Assembly: GCA_964473395.1 (NCBI GenBank)
Contig: CAYYOW010000001.1
Location: 17,551-81,550, forward strand
Length of the DNA: 64,000 bases
Source of the DNA: Sulfidibacterium sp964473395
GTDB taxonomy: Bacteria > Bacteroidota > Bacteroidia > Bacteroidales > F082
Reading direction: 5' to 3'
Below, piece after piece: positions 61,286 through 64,000 of this stretch. Positions within the stretch are counted from its first letter, which is position 1, and every line of letters begins with the position of its first letter. The notes beneath the pieces are model-generated. The model was given only the letters and a program-made list of their open reading frames with translations, was not told the origin of the DNA and ran no database searches. The translations under genes were made by a program, and so were the position numbers.

Positions 61286-61801
61286 TTGGAGACTACACGA
61301 ATAAAACTTGTCAGCAGTGATATCACCAAAATGCGGGTTGATGCCATAGTAAATGCTGCTAACCGTACTTTGCTGGGCGGCGGTGGCGTAGATGGCGCCA
61401 TTCATCGTGCTGCGGGTCACGAACTACTGAAAGAGTGCCGACAATTAAACGGCTGTCCGACAGGCTCGGCAAAAATCACAAAAGGATACCAACTTCCTGC
61501 AAAATATGTCATTCATACTGTTGGTCCGGTATGGCACGGCGGCAGCAATGACGAACACAAACTACTCAGAGGCTGCTACGAAACAACGCTGAAGCTGGCC
61601 AAAGAATACAATTGCAAAAGCATTGCCTTCCCCAATATCAGCACGGGAATTTATCGCTTTCCCAAAGAAAAGGCTGCAAATATTGCCATCAATACCATCC
61701 GCAACTTCCTAATGGAAAATGACCTACCTGAAGAGGTTACCTTTGTTTGCTTCGATGCGGAGAATTATGCCATTTATGAGTACCTGTTGAAACAGGACTA
61801 G
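61286..61801 (+). CDS. Macrodomain O-acetyl-ADP-ribose deacetylase (YmdB-like)
   Basis: 171-aa macrodomain hydrolysing O-acetyl-ADP-ribose or removing ADP-ribose from proteins. AIVNAANRTLLGGGGVDGAI (residues 20-39) holds the catalytic Asn and Asp36; PAKYVIHTVGPVWHGG and FPNISTGIYRFP are the other ligand loops. The start is TTG at 61286, since the only near ATG (61264) is out of frame and alignment with E. coli YmdB places the N-terminus here. Confidence 0.93.
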   Translation: METTRIKLVSSDITKMRVDAIVNAANRTLLGGGGVDGAIHRAAGHELLKECRQLNGCPTGSAKITKGYQLPAKYVIHTVGPVWHGGSNDEHKLLRGCYETTLKLAKEYNCKSIAFPNISTGIYRFPKEKAANIAINTIRNFLMENDLPEEVTFVCFDAENYAIYEYLLKQD

Positions 61802-61879
61802 GTTCCGTATGTTCCTGTATGCTCTTTCGGATTCGCAACCCAATAACTTTGGTATTCAAAATGGAGCCCAAAATAAAAC

Positions 61880-62575
61880 CTAAAACTGTTCAGAGCATTT
61901 TTTATTTGCAAGATATTCCCGGAAAGAAAAGATTTGTGCCGAAAACTTATCCAGCAGTAGCTGATGCGCCAAATCAAACACTTTTACCTTGGCATTTTCA
62001 ATAATATTTGAATCTGCCGTACAGATGAATCCTTTCTCTGTGGTTATCAGTTCATAGTCGGGAGAAAAAACCGTCTCCGCCTCCCCTGTTAGTTTCATCG
62101 CCTGCATTTTTTGGCAGGTCATCAAGCACATTTTCCCGCTGTGGCTGATGGGCGTATCAAAATAAAAATGAACCCTGGAAACGCCCTTTTCGTGAAGAAA
62201 TTCCAAGATCAATCTTACAGACCTCTCCAGCACCTCCCAATTCAGCTTTTTACGATGTAATTCCGACACATCGCGCAGATAGCCGTCTATCCCCACGAAT
62301 ACGGGGTTTCCATTCAGATAACTCCCCAGCGTCCGGCAGACATTGAAGCCATCGAGTGTAACTTCGGCATAGGTCGGAATATCCTGTATAAGCTTTTGCT
62401 GTCGCACCTCGACCTGCTGTTTTTTGGCAAGCCCGCGGTAAAGCATAGCCCTCTCGTACGAAGGCAAAACGTACCGGTCGCCCACCAACTTCAGCATAGA
62501 CTTTTGCGGATAGTCATGCTCCAGCAAATAGCAGTAATCGCACACTGCCTGAAAAAAACCGTCCGAAAACTTCAT
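61880..62575 (-). CDS. DUF434/DUF5616 protein
   Basis: A 231-aa protein with the DUF434 signature near the N-terminus: CDYCYLLEHDYPQKSMLKLV and GDRYVLPSYERAMLYRG. A second part (from about 65), IPTYAEVTLDGFNVCRTLGS, VFVGIDGYLRDVSEL and VHFYFDTPISHSGKM, is rich in Asp and has the look of a PIN/NYN-like nuclease fold (DUF5616). Best known from archaea and scattered bacteria. Function unknown; nuclease activity is a guess from the fold pattern. Divergent from aroQ. Confidence 0.75.
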   Translation of the reverse strand: MKFSDGFFQAVCDYCYLLEHDYPQKSMLKLVGDRYVLPSYERAMLYRGLAKKQQVEVRQQKLIQDIPTYAEVTLDGFNVCRTLGSYLNGNPVFVGIDGYLRDVSELHRKKLNWEVLERSVRLILEFLHEKGVSRVHFYFDTPISHSGKMCLMTCQKMQAMKLTGEAETVFSPDYELITTEKGFICTADSNIIENAKVKVFDLAHQLLLDKFSAQIFSFREYLANKKCSEQF

Positions 62576-62592
62576 AAATTAGTGGCTTTGTC

Positions 62593-62600
62593 TATTTTTG
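62593..62600 (+). promoter_or_regulatory. -7 box for aroQ
   Basis: TATTTTTG, 22 nt before the ATG at 62623. Confidence 0.5.
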
Positions 62601-62622
62601 TAAAAGTATAAAGAAAGAAGAT

Positions 62623-63057
62623 ATGGCAAACCATAAGATACGCATCATCAACGGCCCCAACCTGAACCTGTTGGGGACACGTGAACCCGGCATTTACGGA
62701 AACCAGACTTTTGAAGAACAACTCGCTGCTTTTGCAAAGGAGTTTCAGGAGCTGGAAATCGATTATTTTCAGTCGAATGTGGAGGGTGAGCTCATCAACA
62801 GCCTTCACGAAGCAGCCCGTGAAAAGGATGGCGTAATTCTGAATGCCGGCGCTTACACACATACTTCTGTTGCGTTGGGCGATGCCATAAAAGCGATTGA
62901 CCTTCCGGTGATTGAAGTACACATCAGCAATATTTTTTCACGTGAAGATTTCCGGCATGTGTCTTACATCGCACCTTACTGCAAAGGTTCCATCATCGGT
63001 TTTGGCATGGACTCATACCGACTGGCGCTGAAATATTTTGTAGAAATGATATTATAA
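62623..63057 (+). CDS. aroQ: Type II 3-dehydroquinate dehydratase
   Basis: Third step of the shikimate pathway. 144 aa, dodecameric type II. NGPNLNLLGTREPGIYG contains the catalytic Arg20 and Tyr25; FQSNVEGELINSLHEA, NAGAYTHTSVALGDAI and EVHISN (general acid His100) complete the active site. Single gene; no other aro gene in view. Confidence 0.97.
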   Translation: MANHKIRIINGPNLNLLGTREPGIYGNQTFEEQLAAFAKEFQELEIDYFQSNVEGELINSLHEAAREKDGVILNAGAYTHTSVALGDAIKAIDLPVIEVHISNIFSREDFRHVSYIAPYCKGSIIGFGMDSYRLALKYFVEMIL

Positions 63058-63132
63058 ATTTTAAAATTTAATAAACATTCAAAAGAGAATCAACAACTCC
63101 ATCAACAGCAAAACCCGCTAATAATTTATTTT

Positions 63133-64000
63133 ATGAACAAATTTCTTTTGGCCGTGGTTCTGGTATTTACCGGAACAGCTGTCTCAGCACAAGATTACCG
63201 ACATATTATTACCCGACAAAAAGTTGTAGTAGATACGTTTTTCAACAAATATATCACCCGGGATCCCTACCGGTGGTTAGAAGATGTTAATAGTCCGGAA
63301 ACCAGGGAATGGGTGAAACAGGAAAATAAGATGTCCAAGAGATTCTTGATAAGGGCATCTTTCAGAACTAATTCCTACAAGAGCATCAGCCATTATGGTC
63401 ATGTTAAATACGATACACCTGTTAAAAAGGGAGATTACTATTTTACTTATGCCTATTACAATAACACCGGTGTCCCTGCCCTGTTTTATAAAACTTCACC
63501 CGAAGTAGAATCAAAACTTCTCGTTGACCCCAACTATATTTCAAAAAAGGATAAGATTCTGCTCAAAGGTTATTACATTTCTAAAGATTCGAAATTACTG
63601 GCTTACCAGTACAGCCGGAACGGAAGCGATTGGGCTGAAGTAGGGGTAGTGGATTTGATAACCGGAGAGGAAAAAAGCGACCACCTGACGGGGCTGAAGT
63701 TCTCAAACATTGCCTGGCTGGGACATGGTTTCTTTTACTCTACGTTGTCGCAGAATGGAAAATTTGGAGTTACCTATGGTGAGAAAATTTATTACCATAC
63801 CGTTGGAACTAATCAAAAAGAGGACAAACTCATTTTTCAAAGGAAGAATCCTGTCTCCGAGTTTAGTTATTTTACCACTTCCAATGAACGCTTTTTGGTA
63901 ATAAAAGAGATAAACAGGACAACCGGTAAAGTCAGCTTTTATTATATTGATTTTAAGGTTGAGCATCCTCACATAATGCCCCTGATAACCCATATTCCGG
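63133..64000 (+). CDS. Prolyl oligopeptidase (S9A), N-terminal fragment
   Basis: Open from the ATG at 63133 to the right edge (289 codons), no stop, so cut by the window. Signal peptide MNKFLLAVVLVFTGTAVSAQ, then the S9 N-terminal signature DPYRWLEDVNSPETREWVKQ at about residues 44-63 and propeller blades (LLKGYYISKDSKLLAYQYSR). The catalytic hydrolase domain lies beyond the window. It should be periplasmic and cleave after Pro in short peptides. Not the same subfamily as the S9 protein at 217-2802. Confidence 0.9.
   Translation, partial: MNKFLLAVVLVFTGTAVSAQDYRHIITRQKVVVDTFFNKYITRDPYRWLEDVNSPETREWVKQENKMSKRFLIRASFRTNSYKSISHYGHVKYDTPVKKGDYYFTYAYYNNTGVPALFYKTSPEVESKLLVDPNYISKKDKILLKGYYISKDSKLLAYQYSRNGSDWAEVGVVDLITGEEKSDHLTGLKFSNIAWLGHGFFYSTLSQNGKFGVTYGEKIYYHTVGTNQKEDKLIFQRKNPVSEFSYFTTSNERFLVIKEINRTTGKVSFYYIDFKVEHPHIMPLITHIP

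Noticed and set aside
1..64000. CRISPR arrays, tRNAs, rRNAs, insertion sequences
   Set aside because: Intergenic regions were read for regular repeats, cloverleaf arms and terminal inverted repeats with transposase; none found by eye, although short RNAs could be missed.

Overview
The window is a 64 kb piece of a Bacteroidota chromosome. The evidence is a PorX-type regulator of the type IX secretion system (T9SS), a protein with a T9SS C-terminal sorting domain, a DnaE polymerase fused to a DnaQ-like proofreading domain, a stand-alone MnmD methyltransferase, a stand-alone GNAT heading the arginine cluster, and TAnnTTTG (-7) promoter boxes of the Bacteroidota type upstream of most transcription units. 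Genus cannot be read from the sequence. Apart from the two end genes, cut by the window edges, the genes look intact. I see no tRNA or rRNA genes, insertion sequences, phage, CRISPR arrays or classical defence islands. The content is mostly housekeeping.

Layout. 1-7.6 kb: N-terminus of a TrmH-family methyltransferase, an exported S9 peptidase with an exported partner, a membrane-anchored TPR protein, fmt, hup, 3-methyladenine glycosylase and a small beta-barrel. 7.7-14.3 kb: recQ, an HD hydrolase and the divergent porX-tsaE-ald operon. 14.5-23.3 kb: a DUF6263 lipoprotein-like exported protein, dnaB, a PolB-type exonuclease, mnmD, acylphosphatase, a minimal T9SS cargo protein, a DUF493-crcB-hypothetical operon and a fused alpha/beta 2-oxoacid dehydrogenase E1. 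23.5-32.7 kb: ppk2, then the arginine operon GNAT-argG-argC-proC-argD-argB-argE-argH behind a leader with its own short ORF and an intrinsic terminator. 32.9-45.2 kb: NDH-2, a TPR protein, gyrA, clpC, two acyl-CoA dehydrogenases, xerD. 45.3-53.5 kb: a receiver-PAS-histidine kinase plus single-domain receiver, the dapD-GT9-tsaC operon and an outer-membrane pair (PorV/UPF0164-like barrel plus helix-hairpin-helix barrel). 53.6-64 kb: trxA, dnaE, ybbR-coaE-IMPase-DUF2061, a macrodomain protein, a DUF434 protein, aroQ and the start of a prolyl oligopeptidase.

How genes work together. The arginine operon holds all steps from N-acylglutamate to arginine except the carbamoyltransferase. tsaE and tsaC, 35 kb apart, both serve t6A tRNA modification. 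dnaB, dnaE, gyrA, recQ and xerD cover replication, repair and dimer resolution. porX and the small sorting-domain protein connect to T9SS.

The strongest unexplained signal is the arginine leader (about 24428-24655): a promoter, a 36-codon ORF ending in an Arg-Asn-Thr-Arg-Pro-Pro run, a GC-rich terminator with a T-run, and a competing pairing that would break the terminator. Other observations are a 26-nt element shared by the promoters of the T9SS cargo gene and the DUF2061 gene (21 of 26 identical without gaps), a 24-bp perfect palindrome at the signal-peptide junction of the T9SS cargo gene, an 8-bp inverted repeat just before the NDH-2 gene, -7 boxes only 4 nt from the start codons of dnaB and mnmD, and the helix-hairpin-helix outer-membrane pair.
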